From assembly GCA_027563935.2 (NCBI GenBank), contig CM050450.1, positions 10,709,957 to 10,773,956 of the forward strand: 64,000 bases of DNA. Direction: 5' to 3'. This DNA is from Costus lasius. Its lineage: Eukaryota > Streptophyta > Magnoliopsida > Zingiberales > Costaceae. The notes under the pieces were generated by a model. It was not told the origin of the DNA and made no database searches. It worked only from the letters and a program-made list of their open reading frames with translations. Positions within the stretch are counted from its first letter, which is position 1. Each line of letters begins with the position of its first letter. Shown here in pieces: positions 1 to 11,429 of the stretch. The position numbers were made by a program, and so were the translations under genes.

Positions 1-3000
1 AGCATATAAAGTAGAAAAATCAGGACATTCAAGATAAGCATTTTTCATGGATTCAAAGCAAGTAACTTCAACATGCATTTTATTCAAAAGTAAAGTTACT
101 CTACTAAGGGCATCTGCTACTTTATTCTCAGATCCTGATTTATGTTTAAGCACAAAAGTGTATTGTTGTAAGTATTCGACCCACTTAGCATGCCTTGAGT
201 TTAGCTTTTTCTGAGCACTTAGGTAGGAGAGGGCCTGGTGGTCACTGTTAAGGGTAAACTCCCTATGGATGAGGTAATGTCTCCAATACCTTAGAGCCTG
301 AACTACAGCATAAAACTCTTTGTCATAGGTAGAGTATTTTTGTTTTGCCTCGTTGAGTTTCTCACTAAAGAAGGCTATGGGATGGCCTTCTTGGCTTAGA
401 GTTCCCCCTATGCCAACTCCAGAGGCGTCACAATCTACCTCAAAGACTTTATTGAAGTCAGGAAGTCTAAGGACCGGGGCAGTGGTCATCTTATCCTTAT
501 GCTCTTGGAAGGCTTTACTGGCAGATTTTGTCCAGGAGAATTCACCTTGTTTCAGGCAACTGGTGATAGGTGCCACTATAGAGCTGAAGTTTCTTATGAA
601 TCTCCTATAAAAGGTGGCTAGACCATGGAAGCTTCTGACTTCAGTGATGGTCTTAGGTTCGGGCCAGTCTATGATGGCTTGGATCTTTGATGGGTCAGCT
701 TGAAGACCTTGCTCAGACACTATGAATCCTAAGAAGATCACACTATGGGACAAAAAGGAGCACTTCTTGAGATTGATATAGAGTTGCTCTTCCTTAAGAA
801 GGTCAAGGGTCTTCCTAAGGTGCTCTAGGTGTTCCTCTTTAGTCTTACTATAGATGAGGATATCATCAAAGTAGACTACCAGGAATTTTCCAATGAAAGG
901 CTTCAAGACTTGAGTCATGAGTCTCATGAATGTGGAAGGGGCATTAGTCAAGCCAAAAGGCATGACTAACCATTCATAGAGACCATCCTTGGTCTTGAAG
1001 GCTGTCTTCCATTCATCACCTAGCCTTATCCTGACCTGGTGGTATCCACTCCTTAAGTCAAGCTTACTAAACCACTTAGAGCCAACTAACATGTCTAGCA
1101 TGTCATCAAGTCTAGGAATAGGAAACCTATACTTTACTGTGATTTTGTTTATGGCTCTGCAGTCTATGCACATGCGCCAACTGCCATCCTTTTTAGGGGT
1201 GAGCAGAGCAGGCACGGCGCATGGGCTAAGGCTTTCTCTGATGTGCCCTTTCTCTAATAGGTCATCTATTTGCCTCTTAAGTTCTTGGTGTTCGGTGGGG
1301 TTCATCCTATAGTGGGGCAGATTGGGTAAGGTTGAACCTGGGACAAGGTCTATTGCATGTTGAATGTCCCTAAGGGGTGGAAGTCCTGTGGGTAGTTCTT
1401 CAGGGGTAAGCTCACTATAATGTTCTAAGAGGGCTTCTACTTCAGGGGGTGGCTTACTTTCTTCTTCTTGGTTGACTTCCTTGAGGACTAAGGTATATAG
1501 AGGTTGGTCAAGTCTATAGTCCTTAGGTCTCATGAGCTGAAGGGTTGGTTGAATGGTTTTGTTTTCCTCTATTTTTCCCTTATTGGTTGAGACTTTAAGT
1601 TCTCTAGGCATAGATGGTTTAAGTTTGATCTTTTGACCTGAGTGACTAAAGACATAGGTATTAGTCCGACCGTAGTGGACTACATCCATGTCATATAGCC
1701 ATGGTCTGCCTAGAAGGACTTGAGCGACATCCATAGTGATGACGTCGCACCAAATTTGTCCATCATAGGTGCCAAACTGTAAAGGCACTAGACTCCTATG
1801 GGTTACTGGCACACTAGACTGGTTGACCCAAGAGATGTTATAAGGGGTTGGGTGAGCTTCCATCTTAAGCTTAAACTTGGTGACAGCAGAGTGGGAGACA
1901 GCGTTGAGACTACTACCCCCATCTATCACTACTTTGCACATGTTTCCATTGCATTTCGTGTAAGTATGGAAGATACTAGTTCTTCGCCAATCATCCGTGG
2001 GTGAGGGTTTGATCAGGGTACACCTAACAACTCCTAAGGTGTTTTGGACAGGTTCCTCACTACTATCATAATCATTATCTTCTAGAATTTGGCAGTCAGT
2101 ATCTGGATCATTAATATCTTCAAGCCTAGGGGTTTGGGTTTCTTCACCTAGGTATAAGACTCGTTTGGGACAGTCTTTCATATAGTGTCCATATTGTTGA
2201 CACCCATGGCACTTGACCCTAGATGGTTCTGGATAACTCGAGGGATTGGTTCTAGGAGTGTTAGAGTTTTGCGGTTGGGTTGGTCTAGGAGAGCTTTGAG
2301 GTTGGGTTGGTCTAGGACTTGGTCTAGAGGCACTAAACTCTTTCCTATAGGCAACCTTAAGTTCTTGTTCAATCTCCTTGGCTCTAAGATGGGCAACCTC
2401 TATGGAATCTATCTGGTAGTAGGTAAGGCCCTTTCTAATCTCAGATCGGAGACCATTTTTATACCTGCTAAGGGTAAATAGAGGGTTTTCTCCTGGGTTT
2501 CCCCTAAGGAGGAATTCCTCAAAGCTAGCAGTGTATTGGTCAACGGTCATTGCTCCTTGGGTTAAGCTAGAGGCTTGGTCAAACAACTTACTCTGAAAAT
2601 ATGAGGGAACATATTTCAGTTTAAGTTGTTGGCGCATTTCTAGCCAGGTGTCTATGGGGGGAAGGTTGAGTCTTTGTTGGTTGTTCTCTACATTGGTCCA
2701 ATACAACCTAGCATTTCCCTCAAGAAGGCACTTTGCAAGTCGGACCTTGCTGTGCTCGGGGATCATACTCCACTCGAAATATTGTTCGAGTTTGGTTGTC
2801 CAGTCCAAGAAGTCTCGGGGTTCTAGGGAGCCATTGAAGGTTGGTGGGTTGAGTTTGATGGCGCGGTGCACATCATCCTCCCTAAATCTGGGTTGAGGTG
2901 GGGTTTGAATAGGAGGTCCATTCCACATATTGGGTTGGTGGTTTCCCGCATGGTTTGGATTGGGGTATCCATTCCATGTTGGTTGAGCGCCTGCACGGTT

Positions 3001-3240
3001 TGGGGTTTGATGCCCGTTCCACGCAGGTGGTTGTTGGGTTTCTACATGATGAGGGCTAGGTGGTTCACTAGCATGATGGGAAGACCTCTCCCTAAAATCA
3101 TGAAATTCAGTAGTAAGTTGGTTAAGGCTTCGGGTAAGGGTCCCTATCTGCTCAGTTAAGAACTCAAACCTTTCATCTGTAGCATTGTGATCCATGGTGG
3201 GATTTTGTTCTTGTTGTTGGGTTTTAGACCGAGTTTGCAT
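1..3240 (-). CDS. Ty3/gypsy Gag-Pol polyprotein (partial, open at left edge)
   Basis: This polyprotein supplies the retrotransposon capsid, protease, reverse transcriptase and RNase H. I take the ATG at 3240; a second in-frame ATG is at 3195. The frame stays open to base 1, about 1080 codons without a stop. In order: a proline- and asparagine-rich Gag N terminus and capsid region, a CCHC zinc knuckle at 2170-2211 (C-x2-C-x4-H-x4-C), an aspartic protease core (IDGGSSLN) near 1900-1920, RT with the VVYFDDI active site near 862-878, and RNase H beginning with a VDCDAS motif near 430. Integrase would lie beyond the edge. The host genes here are unrelated. The open frame suggests recent activity, but the element may still be defective outside the window. 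Confidence 0.9.
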   Translation of the reverse strand, partial: MQTRSKTQQQEQNPTMDHNATDERFEFLTEQIGTLTRSLNQLTTEFHDFRERSSHHASEPPSPHHVETQQPPAWNGHQTPNRAGAQPTWNGYPNPNHAGNHQPNMWNGPPIQTPPQPRFREDDVHRAIKLNPPTFNGSLEPRDFLDWTTKLEQYFEWSMIPEHSKVRLAKCLLEGNARLYWTNVENNQQRLNLPPIDTWLEMRQQLKLKYVPSYFQSKLFDQASSLTQGAMTVDQYTASFEEFLLRGNPGENPLFTLSRYKNGLRSEIRKGLTYYQIDSIEVAHLRAKEIEQELKVAYRKEFSASRPSPRPTQPQSSPRPTQPQNSNTPRTNPSSYPEPSRVKCHGCQQYGHYMKDCPKRVLYLGEETQTPRLEDINDPDTDCQILEDNDYDSSEEPVQNTLGVVRCTLIKPSPTDDWRRTSIFHTYTKCNGNMCKVVIDGGSSLNAVSHSAVTKFKLKMEAHPTPYNISWVNQSSVPVTHRSLVPLQFGTYDGQIWCDVITMDVAQVLLGRPWLYDMDVVHYGRTNTYVFSHSGQKIKLKPSMPRELKVSTNKGKIEENKTIQPTLQLMRPKDYRLDQPLYTLVLKEVNQEEESKPPPEVEALLEHYSELTPEELPTGLPPLRDIQHAIDLVPGSTLPNLPHYRMNPTEHQELKRQIDDLLEKGHIRESLSPCAVPALLTPKKDGSWRMCIDCRAINKITVKYRFPIPRLDDMLDMLVGSKWFSKLDLRSGYHQVRIRLGDEWKTAFKTKDGLYEWLVMPFGLTNAPSTFMRLMTQVLKPFIGKFLVVYFDDILIYSKTKEEHLEHLRKTLDLLKEEQLYINLKKCSFLSHSVIFLGFIVSEQGLQADPSKIQAIIDWPEPKTITEVRSFHGLATFYRRFIRNFSSIVAPITSCLKQGEFSWTKSASKAFQEHKDKMTTAPVLRLPDFNKVFEVDCDASGVGIGGTLSQEGHPIAFFSEKLNEAKQKYSTYDKEFYAVVQALRYWRHYLIHREFTLNSDHQALSYLSAQKKLNSRHAKWVEYLQQYTFVLKHKSGSENKVADALSRVTLLLNKMHVEVTCFESMKNAYLECPDFSTLYA

Positions 3241-3393
3241 GGGTGTTTTGACAAGATATAGGTTTTGAAAATAAAGCCAAAATGATAGATAAGATAAGTA
3301 GTCAACTTCTTTCAAACAACCTAAATCCAAAGACCGCTTAGAAGTAGAAAAATAAGTTTTTGAGGCTTAAAATTTCTAGTCTAAGAGCCAAAT

Positions 3394-3405
3394 GCTCTGA
3401 TACCA
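3394..3405 (-). other. Primer-binding site, tRNA-iMet type
   Basis: On the minus strand this reads TGGTATCAGAGC, the standard plant initiator tRNA-Met complement. It lies three bases inside the LTR end at 3409 and thereby fixes the LTR boundary and element orientation. Confidence 0.9.
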
Positions 3406-3408
3406 AGC

Positions 3409-5036
3409 TGATGTAGGACGGGGGGTCTAAAGCATTCAAACAACGCTTTTGAAAACGGATTTTGATAGATAGCTTAATAATAAGGAAAACCGAGATTAAA
3501 CTAACGAGGTTTAGAAAACTAATTTTTTTGTATTTTAAATAGATAAGAAAATTCGAGTTTAACTAAGAGCAGTAAGAAAGTTCTACACTAGAAAGCAGTA
3601 ACTGCAGGAAATAAACTTACAGTGCAGCCCTTGAGAATTGAAGGGCTGTGCTTCCCATTCTTCACCGGTCCAACTCTGATGGAAGGTGTAGGGTGGAGCT
3701 TACAAGCAAACACAGAAGATCCGTACAAGCCACGGATTTTAATACAGGAGTAAATCAAGGGGTGAGGTTAAGCCTCACAAATTCCCTTGCTAATATTAAG
3801 CAACTAAAGAGAAGGAGGGGAGAAAGAGAAGGAAGGGGGAAGGCACCCCTTCTTTACTCACTCCAAGCGCAAGCTACAATGTAAATAAACCAATATGAGT
3901 GTAGAGAAGAGTTCTTAGAGTCAAAATAAGAAGTATAAAGAAGAAGAAGACTTATCCGAGAGGGTGAGAACTCCTTGAAGCCGAGGATGCTTCTCTTCTT
4001 GCTCCAAACCGAGGGTGAAGAAGGGCTCCTTGTGGTGGCGCACACAAACAAGAAGGAGGCTTCTTAGGATTTCGGTGAAGAACTAGAAGAGGGAGAAGAG
4101 GCTCGGCTAAAGAGAACTTGAATACTAACACAATTAATTAAGCTAGGCAACTAATAGACAATATATTTCAGCAAGAGGTAATCCAAAATACAAGGGGGAG
4201 GTCATGCTTTTATAGGTGAATTGAGGCTAGGGCAGGATAGTAATTGTCTTCCATGCGCCTCTTACAAAAATGGATGGAGTTTGAATTTCAAATTCATGGT
4301 GATGTGGGCGCAAATCCTCTTCATGAGTTTCTTTCTTTGATGATCTTTGTTTGGTAACTCTTTAAGTGCTTGAGGGGTTGTCTTCTTATCTTTGGCGACA
4401 AGCTTGATGGCGCATGGATAAGGGATTTCAAAATTTGAATCCTTTCCATGAAGGCATGGGCGGCAACAAGAGATGGAATCTTCTCATTAATGTCTTCATC
4501 AATGCTCTCCTCTAATTGTGGATCTTGATGAATGATCCCTTGGATTGTGGATCTTGATGGAGGAGATTTGAATTCATTCCTCTAGTGGTTGGCGCTTTTA
4601 ACTTGATTGGATGATGAGGTGGTTGAATGCTTCCTTGAAGATGCGCCCAACAAAAATAGCAAGTGAGTTATGACTTGGATTGAAGTGAGCTTGGGCTTTG
4701 AAGTCCTCCTTTCCTTTTCTGGAGCTGAACTTGATGAGTGGAGCTTGAGTGACCTTGAGCTGGATCTTGAGCTGCTCCTTTCCTGATTGACCTGCCAAAA
4801 TGATCCTAATGCCTACATGCACTACTTATGATGCAAGAATACATAAGTTCATGAGATACAATGCACCACCTACTACAAGTGGACTTGCCATAAATGTCTA
4901 CATGATGCATGTTTTTATTGAAAAGTAAATTACCCTAAATGCCATGCAAGAAATGGAACCCTAAGGGAACCCATATCGATTAGGTACCCTACGGGCCCGA
5001 CCAGATCTCCTCAGAGCAGGGCTACTGCCTCCATCA
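3409..5036 (-). repeat. 5' LTR of the left gypsy element (1628 bp)
   Basis: The ends are TGATGTAGG at 3409 and CCTCCATCA at 5036. They form an inverted pair matching at 8 of 9 positions with the TG...CA termini of an LTR, and the PBS adjoins the 3409 end. The partner LTR is outside the window, so the 5036 boundary rests on the terminal inverted repeat alone. Short reading frames inside (for example 3648-3884 and 3854-4051) have no recognisable content. Confidence 0.75.
4207..4215 (-). promoter_or_regulatory. Putative LTR TATA box
   Basis: On the minus strand this reads CTATAAAAG, inside the LTR and directed toward the gag-pol frame. It would put the U3/R boundary near 4180. This is a motif match only. 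Confidence 0.5.
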
Positions 5037-6296
5037 TGATGCCACTGTTAAAAGTCTCGAATGTTTCAGAATACCAATTTCTTTATCCTCTGCAATTACA
5101 CTGCAAGAAAGACCAAGGTTGCTATTGTCTTCCTCTGCAAATAAACCCCTTTCAGATTTGGGTTTTATTCGTTAAAGTATACAACATGCAAGGACGGGCT
5201 AGAATTTTAGCTTGCTGATCCAAACTGGCTAGCAACCTCATAAACTTCCTTTCAAAAACCAACACGACCTAGAAGATTTTAAGTCTTCTAGCTGATTCAG
5301 GTTGGTTTGGGTTGATTCAGTGGAAATCCTTATTCTCCAATGTTACTGTTATCCATATACATATTTTGTACGTCTGTATAGAAAAGTGCAGACCGTACTC
5401 CTGTTGTGCTTTATGAGACTGGTCATGCCTATGAGCAAGCAAAACATGTTAGTAGTCACTCTTCAAGGTTCAAAAATCTAAATGATTTACTGAACAATTT
5501 CAGATGGCCAGAAATTATTTTTAAAATTCTCTTTTAGGAAAGGTCCAGGCTAGAAATTCATTTTCTTGCACTTAGAGCAATGAAGGTGGGTTGAGTAGAT
5601 GCATGGAAAAGCAGATTTTTTTTCCCCAAATCTCTTTAGAAAAGTCTTTGTGTGAAGTCATGAGGACCTGACTATGGAGATGAGAGCAATTCTGATTTAA
5701 ATTGGTTGGATCCTCATCTAAAAAGGTGGTACACCAGTAGCTAAAGATCCACTTGTCCATGCACACACAAGAGAGACAGTTTGTATTAGTTTGCATACCT
5801 TGGTAAAAAGTAATGCTTATTCATGCTAGGAAAGGAAAGTGACACATACATAGTTAAAGAACCACCTAACCATGCATGCACAATCGTCTATATTAGTTTG
5901 CATGCGACTGTAAAAGAGCTACTTGTTTTTGCCAAAGAGGAAAAAGTTCTGTAGAAGGAGAGAAGCATTACTTGGTTGCACCATAGTTTTTACTTGAAAA
6001 AAGATTCGAAGAGTTTGAAAGGAGAGGTGGAAGTCCTAGAATAGCAGAGGTAGCATGTTGGTATGGCCCACCCTCCTTCTGCTATGACAACAAAGAAGAT
6101 AGTGATAAGAGGAAGAGTTTGGTAAAGAAGTCGATGAAGAGGAAAAAGACATGTTTCTTCACAAGTTGTAGGACGACCATTGCCTGGAAAAAATATATAA
6201 TTTCTAATATAGTATCTTTTTTTTACACGAAAGAGCATAGGCCTCCCTTTGTTGCAATGAAAAAAAAGTGTAAGAGAAAGATGTTTAGGTAAAAGC
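5037..6296. other. Intergenic, no feature recognised
   Basis: AT-rich sequence with only short chance reading frames. I see no conserved protein, RNA gene or terminal repeat. Confidence 0.6.
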
Positions 6297-7797
6297 AATG
6301 TAAATTATAATTATTATATTTTTGTTCATGGGTTAGTTGTTATTAGATAATAGATAATGGATAGCTTTAAGTTTTAACTCGTGCTTATTATGTCTTGTAA
6401 AACCCTAAGTAAGGACTTATTAAGTGTAATTTCTCTAACTAACTAACTATCTAACTATCTATCTGTCTATATCTATATATAAAACAAAAGTGGTCTCTTC
6501 TCGCGAGCATAATGCTCCTGTTCAGAGCCTGCTTGCTTGCTCCCATTCATAGCGACCAAGCTTGCTTCTGTTCATAGCTCGTTTCCTTCCTTTCACAGCA
6601 ATAAGTGCACCATCATCGATTTCTTCTTCCCCATACCACAGGACACCAACCCCCTTTTGTACCTCATGACTTTCCTTCCTTTGTGCGTGAACAATCAACA
6701 TGAATGTGCTCATATTCGCTCTCATTGCTTAAGAGTTAAGTGTCTTGCTCTGTTCAACCTGCATATTGTGACCTTATATACAATCATAGAGGCTCACAAT
6801 ACCTTCCCTTGTTGCAGATCAGAATATCCTAGGCTTTCTTCCTTAATGAGCCATAGATCATAGCGACTTTGTAGCATTGCACACACAGTCTCACCTTTCT
6901 TGCCTTCTCATTCCACATGATCTTAATCTTATCATCCTCCATTCTAACAAATTCACAACACCACCTTCTTGCCTTTCCTTCAACACCACTACTTACAGCC
7001 TTTCATTGTTGCATTTTCTCAACAAATCAAAATAGAGACACGATGACAGAGTCCTATTCAGTACCTCCTTTAACTTGGCAGACAACATGCTCCTATGGTG
7101 CCTTCTATCACCACCTTGCCAAGTTCCTAGGCTACAAAGCGGCTACCATTGTCTCTTCCACCAATGGAGTCATCTCCTTTGACATGCTCACCAACCCCAC
7201 TAACAATCTCTTTGCCTGAATCTACCATCTCATGCTATCAAACACGCCACCCGTTGCCATCAATGGGCTTCTCCATCACAACCTCCTCCCCTCTCCTTTT
7301 TGTTGTCGCAGTTAGGCCCATGCTGTGGGGCATATCCGTTGCAGGGTCATGCACTCGATCATTCATAAATGAAGTATTAAAACAAAAACAAAATAAAAAA
7401 TAGGATTCACAAAAATGAAAAATACATAAAAATAAAAAAAATCCATATAGCAAAATAAGAACAGTAGTAAAACATAAAAATGGTATGCAAGTTCTCTCAC
7501 TAGGTATTAACTTTTGTAATTAATGGTCAACTCACCATATTCAAGTTATTTTTGATGTGAGAGAATGTAACGTTAATTATAATTATTATTTTTGTGTTAG
7601 TGGGTTGTAGTTACTAGATCATGAAGTGGATACTGGACAGTGTTCTATAAAACCCTACTAAAGGCTTATTAAGTGCTTCTAAGAGATAGGCTTTGATTAT
7701 AATGAAATATTGATCTTCTTTCTCTCCCTTCAATTCAATCCCCGTGAAAGAAGGGATCTCCTTCTCTCTACCTTTCTTAATGAAATATTTTCCAACA
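6297..7797 (+). mobile_element. Possible decayed LTR pair or small retroelement
   Basis: Two direct repeats start at about 6297 and 7567. Each begins TGTAA, runs through an AATTATAATTATT stretch, and about 110 bases later has a block containing TAAAACCCTA, CTTATTAAGTG and similar words. The second copy ends in a plausible CCAACA at 7797. The 1.1 kb between them codes for nothing I recognise. The repeats are strongly diverged and no primer site or target duplication is convincing, so this is tentative. Confidence 0.3.
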
Positions 7798-7909
7798 AGA
7801 TTGTTCTTTCTAACTCTTAGGGTCTTTTACATGTTTGAGATTAACTGCATATATATTGCAAAATAAATCATCCATTTTCTTTCATTATCAGATCATTGCC
7901 GCTACAGTG

Positions 7910-8254
7910 ATGGTTATTCCTCCTCCAGTTATGCCACAAAGAATCATCAACTACCTTGAACCATATGTGCTAAAGATACATTTCTCCAGCAAATATATCA
8001 GTGCACAGGTCTTCCACACCCCTACGTCCACGATAGCTGCTTCCGCAAGCTCACAAGAAAAGTTGCTCAGGCCAAGCATGGAGTCTACTCGAGACATCGC
8101 AGCAGCTGCCAAGATTGGGAAGCTTCTGGGGGAACGCATGCTGCTCAAGGGTATCCATGCCGTTTCTGTCTTCTTCAAGAAGGAACAGAAATACCATGGA
8201 AGGGTCAAGGCTGTCGTTGATTCCATGAGAGATTCTGGTATCAAGCTGCTCTGA
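7910..8254 (+). CDS. Organellar ribosomal protein uL18 (L18p/L5e family)
   Basis: This encodes a 114-residue protein of the bacterial-type L18 family, which binds 5S rRNA in the large ribosomal subunit; the short plant nuclear form is thought to serve organellar ribosomes. I choose the ATG at 7910, giving an MVIPPP start as in plant homologues, rather than an upstream in-frame ATG at 7835. A pyrimidine-rich stretch ending TTATCAG at about 7895 looks like a 3' splice site, so the 5'UTR is probably spliced. Family landmarks are SSQEK and SMESTRD near the middle, AAAKIGKLLGER, and the C-terminal KYHGRVKAVVDSMR segment. Length and C terminus match the usual complete protein. No transit peptide is obvious. 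The gene lies just downstream of a possible decayed retroelement, and its 3' end is tandemly repeated (see 8247-8530). Confidence 0.88.
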   Translation: MVIPPPVMPQRIINYLEPYVLKIHFSSKYISAQVFHTPTSTIAASASSQEKLLRPSMESTRDIAAAAKIGKLLGERMLLKGIHAVSVFFKKEQKYHGRVKAVVDSMRDSGIKLL

Positions 8255-8530
8255 GCCCTATTAAATGCAATTCTAGTGGGGCAACAAGAAGATCATGTCT
8301 CTTCTATGTATATTTTTCTCAAGTGCATTAAATTGTATCAAGTATTTATTTAGCATAAATCTGCTTTGAGCCCTGTGAAATATAAATTTAGTTGGGCAAT
8401 AAGTAGATTACAGTGTCTTCCATGTATATTTAGCTCAAGTGATCAGCGCATGTCTTCTTAAACTAGTACAACTGAGAGCGAGATTGCCAAGTGCATTGAA
8501 TTGTATCAGCTAGTTATTTAATTGTCTTTT
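8247..8530 (+). repeat. Diverged tandem duplication of the uL18 stop codon and 3'UTR
   Basis: The segment starting CTGCTCTGAGCCCT (last codons plus stop) at 8247 recurs as CTGCTTTGAGCCCT at about 8360. In both copies it is followed by matching blocks: a GGGCAA run, TGTATATTT, CTCAAGTG, and AAGTGCATT(A/G)AATTGTATCA. The second copy carries extra sequence between the last two blocks. Confidence 0.75.
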
Positions 8531-11100
8531 ATGCATATTTTAGTTTGTTATGCGTAAGATGCCACCTCTGTAACCTGATTTCTTGACCTAATGATGTCTG
8601 CTGCTATAATTTTGCGTGTTGATCGAATTGTTCAGTGATAACAGCAATGCTTGTCTGTGGACCAACCACTGTTGTTATTTTCTTCACGGCACTGTATTCT
8701 CTTTCTTGATTGTGTATGGAGTTTTTTTAGCAAAAGATTTGTGTGTGAAAATCACTTTTAGCTAAATTAGTAATGATGCTGACTTGTGCTCTCTTTGCTA
8801 CTCCATTTGTCAGTGTTTTTATGCTCTAATTTTACTGTTTTATTTGTTGGATCAATTGGGTCTTTTTTGTTGCATTGGCTTTATTTTCAGAGAAAGCAGA
8901 GATGATAAGTAAGTGAGCATATAAAATGACAAATTTTCAGTCTGCTTTGTTAGGTCATCAAGGTTGCTTTCATCTGTACCCAACATAGAGCTTAGAACAT
9001 GCTTCTGAGCAAACACTGAGGTCATGATCTGACATATTTATTTTGTTGTATTTTATTTTATTTTATTGCAAAAAGCATTCCATCTGCTGGCTGTATGATA
9101 AACTATTCTCTTTGAATCATATACCTGATCTGGAACCCAACATCAAGATGAATTCCAAGTCATTTATGCTATCTCTTATGGTCGCCACATGGTATGTATT
9201 GGATCTGTATGATTGCTTAGCTACTACTGAAATTTATAATCTGATTTGAAGGTGATTAGATATTGGATCAGACTTGTATAACACAAGCAAGAGCAGATGT
9301 GATGTCCAGGTAAGCTCGAAAACGATGGCTGATTTAATTTTAGATAAGATGCTATTAAAATAGTGGGGCATGATGAATTCTTCTATGATTTTCTTTCTTG
9401 TGTACATTGATTTTTGCACATTATAAGATGCTTTGTTCAATGTAAAATCGAAAGGTTCTTATAAATCATAGAAGTGAGCTTCTGATTCCCTGTAACAGTT
9501 TGGCTTCTTCTTAATGTGCTTTTGAGTGCTTGGTTGAAAGAACAGATCAGGAAAGTCTATTACAAGAGCCTTTCACCTTATTGACATCCTTTCGAGATTT
9601 TCATGATGATATTGGAACTTAATTCTTAGGAGTTTTGCACAAATTGTCACTAAAGATATGTTTGGTGCAATAATCATCGCTGCAGAGGAAGATTGACTTA
9701 GAACTCAGATTAGCTAACAATTGCCTTGACCTCATTGTAAGAAATTCTACCTAATCTACCTTCTCTTATCTGGAACCTCATGTCTATCGTGTATCTCTTG
9801 CCTATCTAGTATGCTAGGAACCTATAGTTAGCCGTAGTGGTGATACTCCTGTATTATCATATTTCCTCAATCATCTAAATTACAAAGCTGGTTCAAAATA
9901 ATCTAAGGTGGGTCTTAGAGGGTAGCATGTTACTATGTCTTGTTGCGATACTTGTCTTATCTATTTCTACATGATGGATACTACCAAATGCTAACATGGT
10001 ACTAGTGCAATTGAGCATAGGCTAAGTGTACTCATTATATTGGTAGCGGTATATATGCTTTGTACATGTACTTGACCTAACTCATTTATAATAAGTTAAA
10101 ATACTTAATTAGCTAAATAGGTTAGGATCGGATTTATAAGCACGAGTACTTGATGTCTGATATTTAATTTACAAAAAATAAAAAATATTTTTATTTTTAA
10201 ATATATAAAATAATTATTGATAAAATATTCATTATTATAATAATTTATAAATTATATTATATAAAATAATTTAAAATAAAAAATATAATAAATTTTTTTT
10301 ATTTAATCAGATATTTATAAGTGCCCATTTAAATATCTGACTTGAGGTTGAGTTGTGAAAAAAGTATAAGTTCGAATATAGAGTAAAATGGCGGGTAACA
10401 CGTCAATCTAAGACCGGAAGAAGTGAGTACGAGTCTTTCTTCTTAATTTCTTTTGCACAAACTAGTGTGATATATGGTGTGACGTAAGATAATGCTTGTC
10501 CTTATCAATTGTTCATCATTTGTGTTTTGTTTAATCATTTTGGGGTTGTTGTATTACCAACTTCGTCGAAATTTTAAAGAAAATGATGTACCTTGCAAAA
10601 GTATTTGAATATTTATTTCATACTTGTTATTTGTTTTAAGTATTTTATATGAAATATTTTTTATTTTCCCACTATTCTTTTGAATTAACTAACAATTATC
10701 AAAATTAAATAAAAAATATGATAAATGCATGACGCAAAAGTGTGTAAAATTATCTCACTTAAATAAATCATGATATATATATATATATATATTAATATAT
10801 TTTTAATTAACTTTTTAGTTAATATACATAAATTAATAATTTAATATTTTAAAATTATACTAAGCTTGATGAAATAATAACATTTTTTTAATACATTTAA
10901 ACTTACAGAGTTTGAAACAATTTATTATTTTAATCTATTTATTAGATTTATGATATTCTGTTTATTTAATAAATAATTTTAAATACTATATAATTTTCTA
11001 TATAATAATATTTTATAGTATTTTTTCCATATCAATTTATAATATTTTTTACATTACAACACAATTTAAATTTTAAGTTAATTTATTAGTTGATTTAATT
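8531..11100. other. Intergenic, increasingly AT-rich
   Basis: The first few hundred bases may be the transcribed 3' flank of uL18. From about 10100 to 11100 the sequence is very AT-rich with short AT microsatellites (for example 10773-10790). No gene or clear element is visible. Confidence 0.6.
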
Positions 11101-11128
11101 ATTGAATGAGGTCATAAACGACTTTTGC

Positions 11129-11310
11129 CACGTGTCAGCACTCACGTGAAGACGACGACGCGGCTCCCAGCCATAGGTTCCACTTTATCAATCGCATTAT
11201 CGCACACGGAGCATTGGGTCCGCCGAACTTATACTTCACGTTGCCACGTCATCATCATGATACAGTCAACGGTTCAGATAGCTCCTCCATGATCATTTTC
11301 TTCTATAAAT
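11129..11310 (+). promoter_or_regulatory. Promoter of DRM1-like gene: G-boxes and TATA box
   Basis: Two CACGTG G-boxes (11129-11134 and 11143-11148) and a CCACGTCA ABRE-like element near 11243 precede TATAAAT at 11304-11310, about 120 bases upstream of the ATG at 11430. Clustered ACGT cores are known targets of bZIP and bHLH factors, including abscisic-acid and light responses. That fits a dormancy-associated gene, but regulation itself is inferred. Confidence 0.65.
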
Positions 11311-11429
11311 TATGCCCCTTCCCACCCACTTCTTCCTCCCCCATACAAACGGAAGATCTTCTGTAACGGTTGCTGCGAACTCGCATTTTAGAGAGCTCAA
11401 GGGGCATTTCTGTAAATTGCCTGAGAGGC

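Larger units (their letters stand above)
1..5036 (-). mobile_element. Ty3/gypsy LTR retrotransposon, truncated by left window edge
   Basis: Reading on the minus strand, the element consists of a 5' LTR (3409-5036), a tRNA-iMet primer-binding site (3394-3405) and a gag-protease-RT-RNase H reading frame that continues past base 1. The integrase and the 3' LTR lie outside the window, so target-site duplication and age cannot be judged. The gag-pol frame is uninterrupted in the visible part, which makes this the youngest-looking or best-preserved autonomous element here. The domain order protease-RT-RNase H and the RT motif with tyrosine-phenylalanine-aspartate-aspartate place it in Ty3/gypsy; I do not assign a lineage. 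Confidence 0.9.

Noticed and set aside
6537..7219. Overlapping plus-strand frames of about 100 codons
   Set aside because: No domain, no conserved motif, composition like surrounding non-coding DNA; possible retroelement interior.
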